Assembly (NCBI GenBank): GCA_947454025.1
Contig: CANGIZ010000006.1
Location: 1 to 49,364, forward strand
Reading direction: 5' to 3'
From: Bacteroidota bacterium
GTDB lineage: Bacteria > Bacteroidota > Bacteroidia > Chitinophagales > Chitinophagaceae
Length of the DNA stretch: 49,364 nucleotides
In this document: positions 37,407 through 44,001 of the stretch, piece after piece
How positions within the stretch are numbered: position 1 is the first letter of the stretch
How the letters are laid out: each line of letters opens with the position of its first letter
Notes under the pieces: model-generated
The model's database searches: none
Told to the model about the DNA's origin: nothing
Seen by the model: only the letters and a program-made list of their open reading frames with translations
Translations under genes and position numbers: made by a program

Positions 37407-38437
37407 TTTAGTAATCCCCAAAGGCCCAAAATATAAACAATCACAACAATAAAGGAATCAATGCCCATTCTAAATATTTGTTTTTTAGAATGTACTACCA
37501 TGCCAATCATGTAAATGCCGGTTAATATAATACCCAACATGGTTAAATAGATGTCGGAGGGTTTTAAATTGGGTAAAATCGCATCTCCACCAATGAAGGA
37601 AGCCATTAAAAAAAGTACAGGCAAAAAAGCGTTGCCTCCAAAAATATCACTAACCGCCATATTATAATCTCTAATTTTTGCGGATGCAATGCCTGTTGAA
37701 ATTTCGGGAAGGGCTGTGCACAATGCTAAAATGGTACCACCAAACAGTACTCCACTTATTCCCCAGCGAATAGCAAGTTGCTCGCCTGTTACTTCTAAAG
37801 CCCAGCCTGCAAATAAAGTAATGATTGCCCCTATCAAAAATACCCCAAAAGCAGCTCCAATACCTCCTTTAAATCTTGATTTGGGTAAGCGGAGCATTTG
37901 AGTATTCAGTTTATGTTGTACAATATCAGGTTTCTTTTTGGACATAAAAGTAGACGTCAAATAAATGGTACCTAACCAAATGGCTAAAATGATCCATTCA
38001 AAAGGAGTGCTTCTTGCAAAGAAGAGGGTACTTGGAAATTGACTCGCTATAATCACCATGGACAAAACAAAAATTAAAGCAACTCCTTCAACAATTAAAA
38101 TTTTAGCATGTCCTTTTTCCGTTAAGGGTGCTGAACGACCCACACCAAAAATATCTATTAAAACTAATACCACCGTTTGAATCGCAATGCCTCCTAATAA
38201 ATTACTAATCGCAATATCATAATCTCTGTGATAGGCAGCCACTGCGGTAATAGCAATTTCTGGAAGATTTGTTACAATCGCTAAAAAAACCATGCCTCCA
38301 AATGCACCTCCTAATGAGTAATTAGTAGTGATCGCGTCAATTGCTTTTGTTAACTTAATGCCACTAATCCAAATTGCTATTGTGGAAACAATAAATATTG
38401 CAATGAGAAGTGTGCTTGAAAAAGAAACAAAATTCAT
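37397..38437 (-). CDS. Ca2+/cation antiporter (CaCA superfamily)
   Basis: The 346-aa membrane protein has two inverted repeats, each with an alpha motif: GGMVFLAIVTNLPEIAITAVAA (about residues 48-69, quoted here only as its ends GGMV...AVAA) and GGTILALCTALPEISTGIAS (about 230). Ten to eleven helices fit the Na+/Ca2+ and Ca2+/H+ exchanger superfamily. The paired Glu residues (LPE in each repeat) are the expected cation ligands. It probably exports Ca2+ using a Na+ or H+ gradient. A sequence close to the -7 consensus (TAACTTTA on the minus strand) lies about 30 bases before the ATG. It is monocistronic. Confidence 0.87.
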   Translation of the reverse strand: MNFVSFSSTLLIAIFIVSTIAIWISGIKLTKAIDAITTNYSLGGAFGGMVFLAIVTNLPEIAITAVAAYHRDYDIAISNLLGGIAIQTVVLVLIDIFGVGRSAPLTEKGHAKILIVEGVALIFVLSMVIIASQFPSTLFFARSTPFEWIILAIWLGTIYLTSTFMSKKKPDIVQHKLNTQMLRLPKSRFKGGIGAAFGVFLIGAIITLFAGWALEVTGEQLAIRWGISGVLFGGTILALCTALPEISTGIASAKIRDYNMAVSDIFGGNAFLPVLFLMASFIGGDAILPNLKPSDIYLTMLGIILTGIYMIGMVVHSKKQIFRMGIDSFIVVIVYILGLWGLLKLV

Positions 38438-38487
38438 GGCTAGTGCAGTTTTACTGTATTAAAGTTACCGTTTAATGGTGTGGAATA

Positions 38488-39297
38488 TTAAAAACTAAAA
38501 GAAAGACTTTGAGCATAGTTGTAATGGAAATGATCAATCGGTACGATAGGGGCTGTGTCGTATAAAAAATCAATATTAAATGAGGTGCTCAAACGCTTGC
38601 TAATTGGGAATTGTAAAGTTGTAAATACAGAAGTTCGGTTGCTAAATTGTTTTTCATACCAACCTGATTGATTAAATGCTCTAATAATTACTTCGAAATT
38701 ATTAGTTGGATTAATGAAAGAATATTTTGCCGTTAAATTTAATTTTGGATGTGTTATATGTATGGGTGTATTATGGATGAATGTTTCATCGTTCACTGCA
38801 GACCAATTCCAATCTTCTTTTTCTAAAAACATTCCAGCACCTAAAAAGAAATCTTCAGTTTGCGTATTTTTAAAATAGTGTACTAGATTCATTCCGGCTA
38901 AACTTCTGCTTTCTAATCCTAAACCTCCATCCCATTGATATTGTAAAAACGATTCCCAATAAAAATGTTTACCAATGCTATGATTGTGTTTCAATTGAAA
39001 TGTACCCACATCTTGTATAGATTGTCCACCATTGGTCACGCGATCAATTTTAGTATACAAGGTGGTGGCATTATTTTTTCCAATGAATGTAAAGTCACCT
39101 GCATAAAATAAATCTACTAAGCTCTTTTTTTGTTGGTCAGTAGCAATCGCTAAAGATATAATGCTTTGAATTTTTTTAGTTGAATCTAATCCTGCTGTTT
39201 TATCGGTATTTAATACCTGGGCATGTACAAATTGAAATAGTCCTATGGACACTACGAAACATATTACATAAGGAACATAGTGTCGGTTCATTTTCAT
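38488..39297 (-). CDS. DUF481-like outer-membrane beta-barrel protein
   Basis: The 269-aa protein has a signal peptide (cleavage near VHAQV, residue 27). The rest is alternating hydrophobic/aromatic beta-strands: HFYWESFLQYQWDGG, DFFLGAGMFLEKEDW, LNLTAKYSFINPTNNF and LSTSFNIDFLYDTAP, ending in SLSFSF with the C-terminal Phe required for outer-membrane insertion. This pattern fits the DUF481 (YdiY-like) family, whose function is poorly known. It lies about 50 bases upstream of the antiporter gene on the same strand and might be co-transcribed, since no terminator is visible between them. Confidence 0.75.
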   Translation of the reverse strand: MKMNRHYVPYVICFVVSIGLFQFVHAQVLNTDKTAGLDSTKKIQSIISLAIATDQQKKSLVDLFYAGDFTFIGKNNATTLYTKIDRVTNGGQSIQDVGTFQLKHNHSIGKHFYWESFLQYQWDGGLGLESRSLAGMNLVHYFKNTQTEDFFLGAGMFLEKEDWNWSAVNDETFIHNTPIHITHPKLNLTAKYSFINPTNNFEVIIRAFNQSGWYEKQFSNRTSVFTTLQFPISKRLSTSFNIDFLYDTAPIVPIDHFHYNYAQSLSFSF

Positions 39298-39497
39298 GAT
39301 TTAGATAACTAAATATTCCGGCACAAGACCGGGTTATTTTAATAACGTTAAATAGGTACAACTAGTATTTCAAATTGATTATTAAATATAAAAGCACATT
39401 TATAATATATGTATATAATTGACAATCAATAATATAGTAAAAAGCTAAAATAATTTTAAAAGTCTATAAAAATAGTAGACAATATCAATAATTTTAC
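39298..39497. other. AT-rich intergenic region between the DUF481 gene and structured RNA copy 2
   Basis: This stretch is strongly AT-rich, with no credible ORF. A small CCGG-cacaaga-CCGG hairpin (39318-39332) sits about 20 bases before the DUF481 start. The remainder holds only A/T tracts that would feed the promoter of the RNA gene. Confidence 0.4.
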
Positions 39498-39505
39498 TAT
39501 CTTTG
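39498..39505 (+). promoter_or_regulatory. Bacteroidota-type -7 box (TATCTTTG) before structured RNA copy 2
   Basis: This is an exact TAnnTTTG match located five bases before the first P1 strand, the same geometry as in copy 1 (13-20). The sequence upstream is AT-rich, with no obvious -33 TTTG. Conservation of box and spacing in two otherwise distant loci supports a real promoter. Confidence 0.6.
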
Positions 39506-39582
39506 TCCTGTCATCAAGAATCCTTGAAAGGGTGCCAACCGAGAGTGAACAACTCCGCGGTGGTAAAACGATGAGGACAAAG
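39506..39582 (+). ncRNA. Structured RNA element, copy 2 (candidate riboswitch-like RNA)
   Basis: This has the same three-way junction as copy 1. P1 is TCATC/GATGA (39511-39515/39570-39574). P2 is ATCC/GGGT (39520-39523/39530-39533). P3 is GCCAACC/GGTGGT (39534-39540/39559-39564) with inner GAG/CTC. The joints are AAGA and AAAAC. Outside P1, CTTTGTCC (39501-39508) and GGACAAAG (39575-39582) are perfectly complementary. If transcription starts further upstream, P1 would be 13 bp with a two-base bulge. Relative to copy 1 the loops differ, while core joints and P3 flanks are invariant. What follows is a 17-codon ORF, a tRNA-like fold and a terminator, so it heads a short transcript. Confidence 0.55.
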
Positions 39583-39597
39583 TCAAAATAAAATAAT

Positions 39598-39651
39598 ATG
39601 CAATCAACATATCCCGAAATTTTACACCGAATTCATGCTAAGGAAACTTAG
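39598..39651 (+). CDS. Possible 17-codon leader ORF behind structured RNA copy 2
   Basis: An ATG lies 16 bases after the conserved GTCAAAA that follows the element, almost exactly where the 207-aa gene starts behind copy 1 (15 bases). It opens a 17-codon frame, MQSTYPEILHRIHAKET, and then TAG. The peptide has no resemblance I recognise and no run of a regulatory amino acid. It could be a leader peptide, the stump of a lost gene, or chance. Its stop lies seven bases before the tRNA-like fold. Confidence 0.3.
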   Translation: MQSTYPEILHRIHAKET

Positions 39652-39660
39652 TTAAGGTAT

Positions 39661-39731
39661 TGTCATGTGGCCGAGTGGAAAGGCAGGGGTCAGCAAAACC
39701 CTCAACGATGGTTCGATCCCATCTATGACAG
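39661..39731 (+). tRNA. tRNA-Cys(GCA)-like cloverleaf with non-canonical anticodon loop (no U33)
   Basis: A complete cloverleaf can be drawn. The acceptor is TGTCATG/TATGACA (one G-U), followed by T8-G9. The D-arm is GCC-GAGTGGAAA-GGC, with A14, G18 and G19. The anticodon arm is GGGGT-CAGCAAA-ACCCT. The variable loop is CAAC. The T-arm is GATGG-TTCGATC-CCATC, with the T54-T55-C56 and A58 signature and the G53-C61 pair. The loop puts GCA (Cys) at 34-36, but position 33 is A instead of the near-universal U. The first pair is U1-A72, the base after the acceptor is G instead of the U73 expected for tRNA-Cys, and no CCA is encoded. It is either a diverged or dead tRNA-Cys, or a tRNA-like RNA with another job. 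A terminator follows 33 bases downstream. Confidence 0.5.
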
Positions 39732-39763
39732 CAGCATATACATAGGCAGGCAATCGTTAAGAC

Positions 39764-39792
39764 GGGCGGTATTTTTATACTGCCCAATTTTT
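39764..39792 (+). terminator. Intrinsic terminator of the RNA gene
   Basis: GGGCGGTAT and ATACTGCCC pair completely (one G-U) around TTTT and are followed by AATTTTTTG. It is plus-strand oriented and closes a transcript that would start near 39506, giving a ~285-nt RNA with the structured element, the short ORF and the tRNA-like fold. Confidence 0.85.
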
Positions 39793-39913
39793 TGTTTAGT
39801 TCATGCTAACCAGCTTAATAATAGCTTAAAACATATATAAAAAGGTTAAAAGCTAATTTGAATCATGTTTAAACATTTATTTTAAACGATCTTTGAGCAA
39901 CAGGTATTAAATT

Positions 39914-40372
39914 ATGAAATCAATGAAATTACTTCTTGCCCTTCTTTTTTTTATAAGTACTTCCTTCGTAGCAACCGAACCGGAATGGAAGCACAACTTA
40001 ACTGATGCATTACAGGTTGCAAAAAAAGAGCATAAGTTTATTTTAGTGAATTTTTCAGGATCTGATTGGTGTGGGCCTTGCATTCGTTTGCATAAAGAAG
40101 TTTTTGTAATGGAAAATTTTATAAAAGTAGCTAACGATAAACTCGTTTTATTAAACGCTGATTTTCCGCGATATAAAAAAAATCAATTGCCGCCTGCACA
40201 GCAAAAGATAAATGACGATATAGCAGAACGCTATAATAACAAAGGGGTATTTCCTTTAACCGTGCTAGTTGACGAGAAAGGAAATCAAATTAAAAGTTGG
40301 GAAGGGTTTCCATCTTCACCCACTGAATTCATTGCAGATATTCAACAAACGATACAAGATCATCAAAACTAA
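39914..40372 (+). CDS. Secreted thioredoxin-family protein
   Basis: The 152-aa protein has a signal peptide (about 1-20), so it acts in the periplasm. The thioredoxin fold carries the redox pair Cys53/Cys56 in SGSDWCGPCIRLHKE. The wider segment NKGVFPLTVLVDEKGNQIKSWEG carries the cis-Pro and the last strands. The fold resembles the DUF255-like/thioredoxin_7 group. It is the first gene of a four-gene cassette with ApbE, DUF4266 and DUF3570. Its TAA overlaps the apbE ATG by one base (TAATG), so they are translationally coupled. A -7-like GATCTTTG lies about 25 bases before the ATG. Confidence 0.88.
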   Translation: MKSMKLLLALLFFISTSFVATEPEWKHNLTDALQVAKKEHKFILVNFSGSDWCGPCIRLHKEVFVMENFIKVANDKLVLLNADFPRYKKNQLPPAQQKINDDIAERYNNKGVFPLTVLVDEKGNQIKSWEGFPSSPTEFIADIQQTIQDHQN

Positions 40373-41307
40373 TGAGTGAATTGTCTTTATATAAAAAAGC
40401 AATGAAACTAATGGGCAATCATTTTGAAATCACCGTAGTGGCCAATGATGAAGCTTGGGCAAATGAAAAAATAGATTTAGCAGTAATTGAAATACAGCGA
40501 ATAGAAAAACTGTTAACTACTTATGCTGCCGACAGCGAAACAAATTTAATAAATGAAAATGCGGGTATCTCACCTGTAAAAGTCAGTAAGGAAATTATAG
40601 AATTAATAGAAAGAGCGATTCGTATTTCTTCGGTTACGCAGGGCGCTTTTGATATTTCCTATGGATCGGTTGACAAATCACTTTGGAATTTTGACACCAC
40701 CATGACAAGTTTGCCTAATAAAGAAATTGCAAAGCAATCGGTACGATTAATCAATTATAAAAACATCATTGTAGACAAGCAAACGCAAACTGTGTTTTTA
40801 AAAGAGATCGGTATGCGTATTGGTTTTGGCGGTATTGGTAAAGGCTATGCAGCAGAACGTGCGAAATTAATCATGCAGGCTGCTGGCGTAAAGAGTGGTG
40901 TAGTAAATGCTTCGGGCGATTTAACTACTTGGGGTACCATGCCTAATGGTGAAAAATGGACTATTGGGATTGTACATCCCGAAATGGCAGATAAAGTATT
41001 CTCTTATATGAATGTAAGTGGACTTTCAGTAGCCACATCGGGTAATTATGAAAAGTATATAATGATTGACGGTAAGAAATATTCTCATACTATTAATCCA
41101 AAAACAGGACTTCCAGTTACGGGTATTAAAAGTGTAACGATCGTTTCAACCAATGCCGAAGTAGCGGATGCAATGGCAACTCCTGTGATGATTATGGGTA
41201 TTGAAGCGGGACTAAATATGATTAATCAAATTAATGATATAGAAGCGATTGTAATAGACGATAACAATACTTTATACGCCACCAAAAATATTTTATTAAC
41301 GAAATAA
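40372..41307 (+). CDS. apbE: FAD:protein FMN transferase (ApbE family)
   Basis: This 311-aa ApbE-family enzyme covalently attaches FMN from FAD to Ser/Thr of extracytoplasmic proteins, using Mg2+. The family motifs are in order: MGNHFEITV at the start, GGIGKGYAAERA, VNASGDLTTWG, VATSGNYEKY, HTINPKTGLPV and the metal-site ADAMATPVMIMG. There is no clear signal peptide, so export or periplasmic location is not evident from this start; an upstream start is prevented by the thioredoxin gene it overlaps. No FMN-binding-domain protein with the usual flavinylation motif lies next to it, so its target is probably elsewhere or atypical. Confidence 0.92.
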   Translation: MSELSLYKKAMKLMGNHFEITVVANDEAWANEKIDLAVIEIQRIEKLLTTYAADSETNLINENAGISPVKVSKEIIELIERAIRISSVTQGAFDISYGSVDKSLWNFDTTMTSLPNKEIAKQSVRLINYKNIIVDKQTQTVFLKEIGMRIGFGGIGKGYAAERAKLIMQAAGVKSGVVNASGDLTTWGTMPNGEKWTIGIVHPEMADKVFSYMNVSGLSVATSGNYEKYIMIDGKKYSHTINPKTGLPVTGIKSVTIVSTNAEVADAMATPVMIMGIEAGLNMINQINDIEAIVIDDNNTLYATKNILLTK

Positions 41308-41314
41308 TTAAATA

Positions 41315-41539
41315 ATGATGCATACTAAAAAAATCAGTCTGTTTTCTTTGTTGTTTCTGCTAATTTTTGCAAGTGCTTGCGAAACAGTAAAAGAGTATCA
41401 AAAAAACAGATTGAACGATGCCGAAATGGCATTGTCCAATAGACGTGTTGAAAAAAACGAAATGAACTTCCAATCGTATAAGGAAGGTGCAGCTGGTGCG
41501 AATGGCGGTAAAACAGGCGGAGGCTGCGGTTGTAACTAA
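41315..41539 (+). CDS. DUF4266 small lipoprotein
   Basis: The 74-aa protein has a lipoprotein signal (LLFLLIFASACETV, lipobox ASAC, Cys near residue 22). It also has the DUF4266 body EYQKNRLNDAEMALSNRR with a Gly/Cys-rich tail (GGKTGGGCGCN). DUF4266 proteins typically lie between ApbE and DUF3570 genes, as here. Their function is unknown. The tail's clustered Gly and Cys could bind metal or cofactor, but this is speculation. It follows apbE by seven bases and precedes the DUF3570 gene by 25. Confidence 0.88.
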   Translation: MMHTKKISLFSLLFLLIFASACETVKEYQKNRLNDAEMALSNRRVEKNEMNFQSYKEGAAGANGGKTGGGCGCN

Positions 41540-41564
41540 ATTGATTAATTATTATAAGTATTGA

Positions 41565-42905
41565 ATGAAAAAATTATCGCTTACACTGATTGGATTGTAT
41601 TTGTTGTTTTTGCACGGGTATTCACAAATAACACAACACTATGAAAATATTTTTCAATCTCGTCCTTTAAAACTTGAAGAGATTAATTTAGTGACAAGTT
41701 ACTATTCACAAAATGGTTCTCACTCCGCAGTAACAGGAGGTGGTACTTCCTTGTTGGGATTAGGTGCTAATGCAATTACGCTTCCGGGTTCAGAGCAATT
41801 AAATGACTTCTCCAATATGTTGGAGTTAAAATTAGTTGGCTATGGTGAAACAGGAAACAAACATACTATTTTAGCAGGTTTGGGTGTAGATCATCATACA
41901 GCGGCTTCACAAAAATATATTTCCCCATCAGGTGCTTCCAATGCGGGCGGTACGCGCGTGTATCCTTCCCTAAATTGGACCGTTGAAAATTTAGATAAAG
42001 GCACAGAAGTAGGTATTGGAACTTATTATTCTCATGAGTATAATTATTCCTCTTTTGCATTAGATGGTCATGTAGGTTATAAAAACAAAACTGGCGGTGA
42101 GTTTGGGGCTAAAGTTTCTGCTTACTTTGACCAAGTAACTTTGATTTATCCTAAAGACGATTCAACGATGTATAAAACGGGCACCAATGATTTAGTAACA
42201 CCATATGATCAGTTCGTAATCAAAACCAATGCGAGTACAGGAATAAGTTATTCTTATTCGCCTGGAACAAGCGGAGAGTCTGCCGCTTATCCAACAGCTT
42301 CAAGAAATACATTTACTGCATCTTTATCCTATAGTCAGGTAATCAATAAAAGTGTTCAAATGGCTATTTTATTTGATGCCGTAAAACAAGAAGGGTATTT
42401 AAGTTTGCCATTTCACCGCGTTATTTTCAATAATCATTTAGAACGTTATGAAAAACAACCGGACTCGCGAACTAAATTACCGATTGGATTGAGATTGAAT
42501 TATTTTATTGGAGATGATGTAATTGTACGATCCTACTATAGATATTATACCGACGACTGGGGATTAACTTCTCATACAGCGAGCATAGAAGTGCCATATA
42601 AAATAACACCGTTCTTTTCACTCTCTCCTTTTTATAGATATTATACGCAAACGGCAACAAAGTATTTTGCGCCATTGTATCAGCATATGGTTGACGCAGC
42701 AGGAAATCCGAAAGAGCAATATTATACAAGTAACTATGCATCTTCGGCTTTTAATAGTAATTATTATGGAATTGGTATGCGATCTGCTCCTCCAGGTGGA
42801 TTCAAGGATACTTATTTAGCTTCTTTGGAAGTAAGGTATGGACACTATGTACAAACCACTGATTTAAATTCAAATGTAATATCGCTTCACTTTACATTTA
42901 AATAG
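41565..42905 (+). CDS. DUF3570 outer-membrane beta-barrel protein
   Basis: The 446-aa protein has a signal peptide (cleavage near GYSQI, residue 21) and a long series of amphipathic beta-strands: KHTILAGLGVDHHTAASQ, TEVGIGTYYSHEYNYS, IGLRLNYFIGDDVIVRSYYRYY (quoted here as IGLRL...SYYRYY) and SLEVRYGHYVQ. The C-terminal HFTFK ends on an aromatic strand. It fits DUF3570, an outer-membrane barrel family linked to ApbE and DUF4266. A role in extracytoplasmic electron transfer or metal handling is suggested by the neighbours only. A terminator follows at 42923-42958. Confidence 0.88.
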   Translation: MKKLSLTLIGLYLLFLHGYSQITQHYENIFQSRPLKLEEINLVTSYYSQNGSHSAVTGGGTSLLGLGANAITLPGSEQLNDFSNMLELKLVGYGETGNKHTILAGLGVDHHTAASQKYISPSGASNAGGTRVYPSLNWTVENLDKGTEVGIGTYYSHEYNYSSFALDGHVGYKNKTGGEFGAKVSAYFDQVTLIYPKDDSTMYKTGTNDLVTPYDQFVIKTNASTGISYSYSPGTSGESAAYPTASRNTFTASLSYSQVINKSVQMAILFDAVKQEGYLSLPFHRVIFNNHLERYEKQPDSRTKLPIGLRLNYFIGDDVIVRSYYRYYTDDWGLTSHTASIEVPYKITPFFSLSPFYRYYTQTATKYFAPLYQHMVDAAGNPKEQYYTSNYASSAFNSNYYGIGMRSAPPGGFKDTYLASLEVRYGHYVQTTDLNSNVISLHFTFK

Positions 42906-42922
42906 TAAGTTTCCTGTATAAT

Positions 42923-42958
42923 AAAAAGGCGAACCATCTTGTATGTGTTCGCTTTTTT
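42923..42958 (+). terminator. Intrinsic terminator of the ApbE-DUF3570 cassette
   Basis: AAAAAGGCGAAC and GTTCGCTTTTTT form a 12-bp stem (one G-U) around a 12-base loop. Confidence 0.85.
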
Positions 42959-42993
42959 TATGCTCGCCATAGTAGTTGTTATTAAAATTCAAT

Positions 42994-43001
42994 TAAATTT
43001 G
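42994..43001 (+). promoter_or_regulatory. -7 box (TAAATTTG) upstream of the sugar module
   Basis: This is an exact TAnnTTTG match 15 bases before the ATG of the Gfo/Idh/MocA gene, with a TTGTT at 42976-42980 upstream. The resulting 5' leader would be only about ten bases. Confidence 0.45.
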
Positions 43002-43016
43002 GATTAAAGCCAATGC

Positions 43017-43994
43017 ATGGAAAAAATAAGATGGGGAATAATTGGTTGTGGTAATGTTACTGAAATGAAAAGTGGTCCCGCTTTTAATAAAGTATCTCAT
43101 TCAATTTTAATGGGTGTAATGCGAAGAAATGAAGCATTGTTAAAAGACTATGCTTCTAGACACAACGTACCCTATTCATTTACAAACGCAACCGACTTAA
43201 TAAACCATCCGGAAATTGATGCAGTTTATATTGCAACGCCACCTAATGTGCATGAAGCATATGCAATTCAAGCCCTAAGGGCCAATAAAATGGTGTATGT
43301 AGAAAAACCAATGGCTACAACGGTTGCAGCTTGTTTACGTATGCAAGAACTAGCAAATGAATTAAATGGCAAATTAGTAGTTGCTCATTATCGCCGTGCC
43401 TTACCCTTGTTCCTTAAAGTGAAATCATTATTGGAAGAAAAGTATATCGGAAAAATTAAGGCTGTTCATTTAACAATGCATAAAAAAGCAGGCACTCCCG
43501 ATTATTATACAAACAACTGGCGTGTAGATAAAGAGTTGGCAGGCGGTGGTTTGTTTTATGACCTGGCTCCTCATCAGCTAGATTTGGTTTTATATTTTTT
43601 TGGTCAAGCTTTGTCGTTTAGTGGGAAAGCTTTTAACAAAGGAGGACTTTATGCAGTTGAAGACACTGTGCTTGGAGAAATTTTATTGGAAAACAATATT
43701 CATTTTTATGGGGATTGGTGTTTTGCAATTGAGGATAACAATGAGAAAGATGAGTTTAAAATCATGGGTGATTTAGGCACCATTCGTTTTCCAGTATTTG
43801 GACATACTATCACTATTGAAAAAAATGGAGTTGCAGAGCAGCTTGAATTTAATCCTCCAATGCACAATCAACAAAATCTTATTGAAAAATGTGTAACTTA
43901 CTTTTTAGGACAAGGGGAAAATCCATGTACAGCAAATGACACAATACAGTCAATGCGCATTATGGAGGCTTTTGTTTATGGGAATAATAAATAA
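43017..43994 (+). CDS. Gfo/Idh/MocA-family oxidoreductase
   Basis: The 325-aa cytoplasmic NAD(P)-dependent dehydrogenase has the N-terminal Rossmann motif GIIGCGNVTE (7-16). The catalytic Lys is in VEKPMA (near residue 97), in the EKP tripeptide that marks the family. The C-terminal alpha/beta domain carries AGGGLFYDLAPHQLDLVLYFFG, quoted here only as AGGG...YFFG, with the His expected near the active site. The family oxidises or reduces sugars, inositols or sugar acids. It is the first gene of a three-gene operon with a nucleotidyltransferase-kinase fusion and a 6-deoxysugar mutarotase, so a deoxysugar substrate is plausible. Substrate is not determinable. Confidence 0.88.
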   Translation: MEKIRWGIIGCGNVTEMKSGPAFNKVSHSILMGVMRRNEALLKDYASRHNVPYSFTNATDLINHPEIDAVYIATPPNVHEAYAIQALRANKMVYVEKPMATTVAACLRMQELANELNGKLVVAHYRRALPLFLKVKSLLEEKYIGKIKAVHLTMHKKAGTPDYYTNNWRVDKELAGGGLFYDLAPHQLDLVLYFFGQALSFSGKAFNKGGLYAVEDTVLGEILLENNIHFYGDWCFAIEDNNEKDEFKIMGDLGTIRFPVFGHTITIEKNGVAEQLEFNPPMHNQQNLIEKCVTYFLGQGENPCTANDTIQSMRIMEAFVYGNNK

Positions 43995-44001
43995 ATATTG
44001 A

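Larger units (their letters stand above)
39632..39809. repeat. 10-bp direct repeats (TTCATGCTAA) bracketing the tRNA-like gene
   Basis: TTCATGCTAA occurs at 39632-39641 and again at 39800-39809. The two enclose the tRNA-like fold and its terminator. They could be a trace of insertion, or chance in AT-rich sequence. Confidence 0.3.

Noticed and set aside
39318..39345. CCGG-cacaaga-CCGG and TTATTTTAATAA as regulatory hairpins before DUF481
   Set aside because: The stems are only four to five pairs, and no T-run or gene logic supports them.
21..39582. The two copies of the structured element as direct repeats bounding a 39-kb mobile element
   Set aside because: The genes between are ordinary chromosomal functions, there is no integrase, transposase or relaxase, and each copy has its own promoter-like box and downstream ATG. 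Leader RNAs explain the repeats better.
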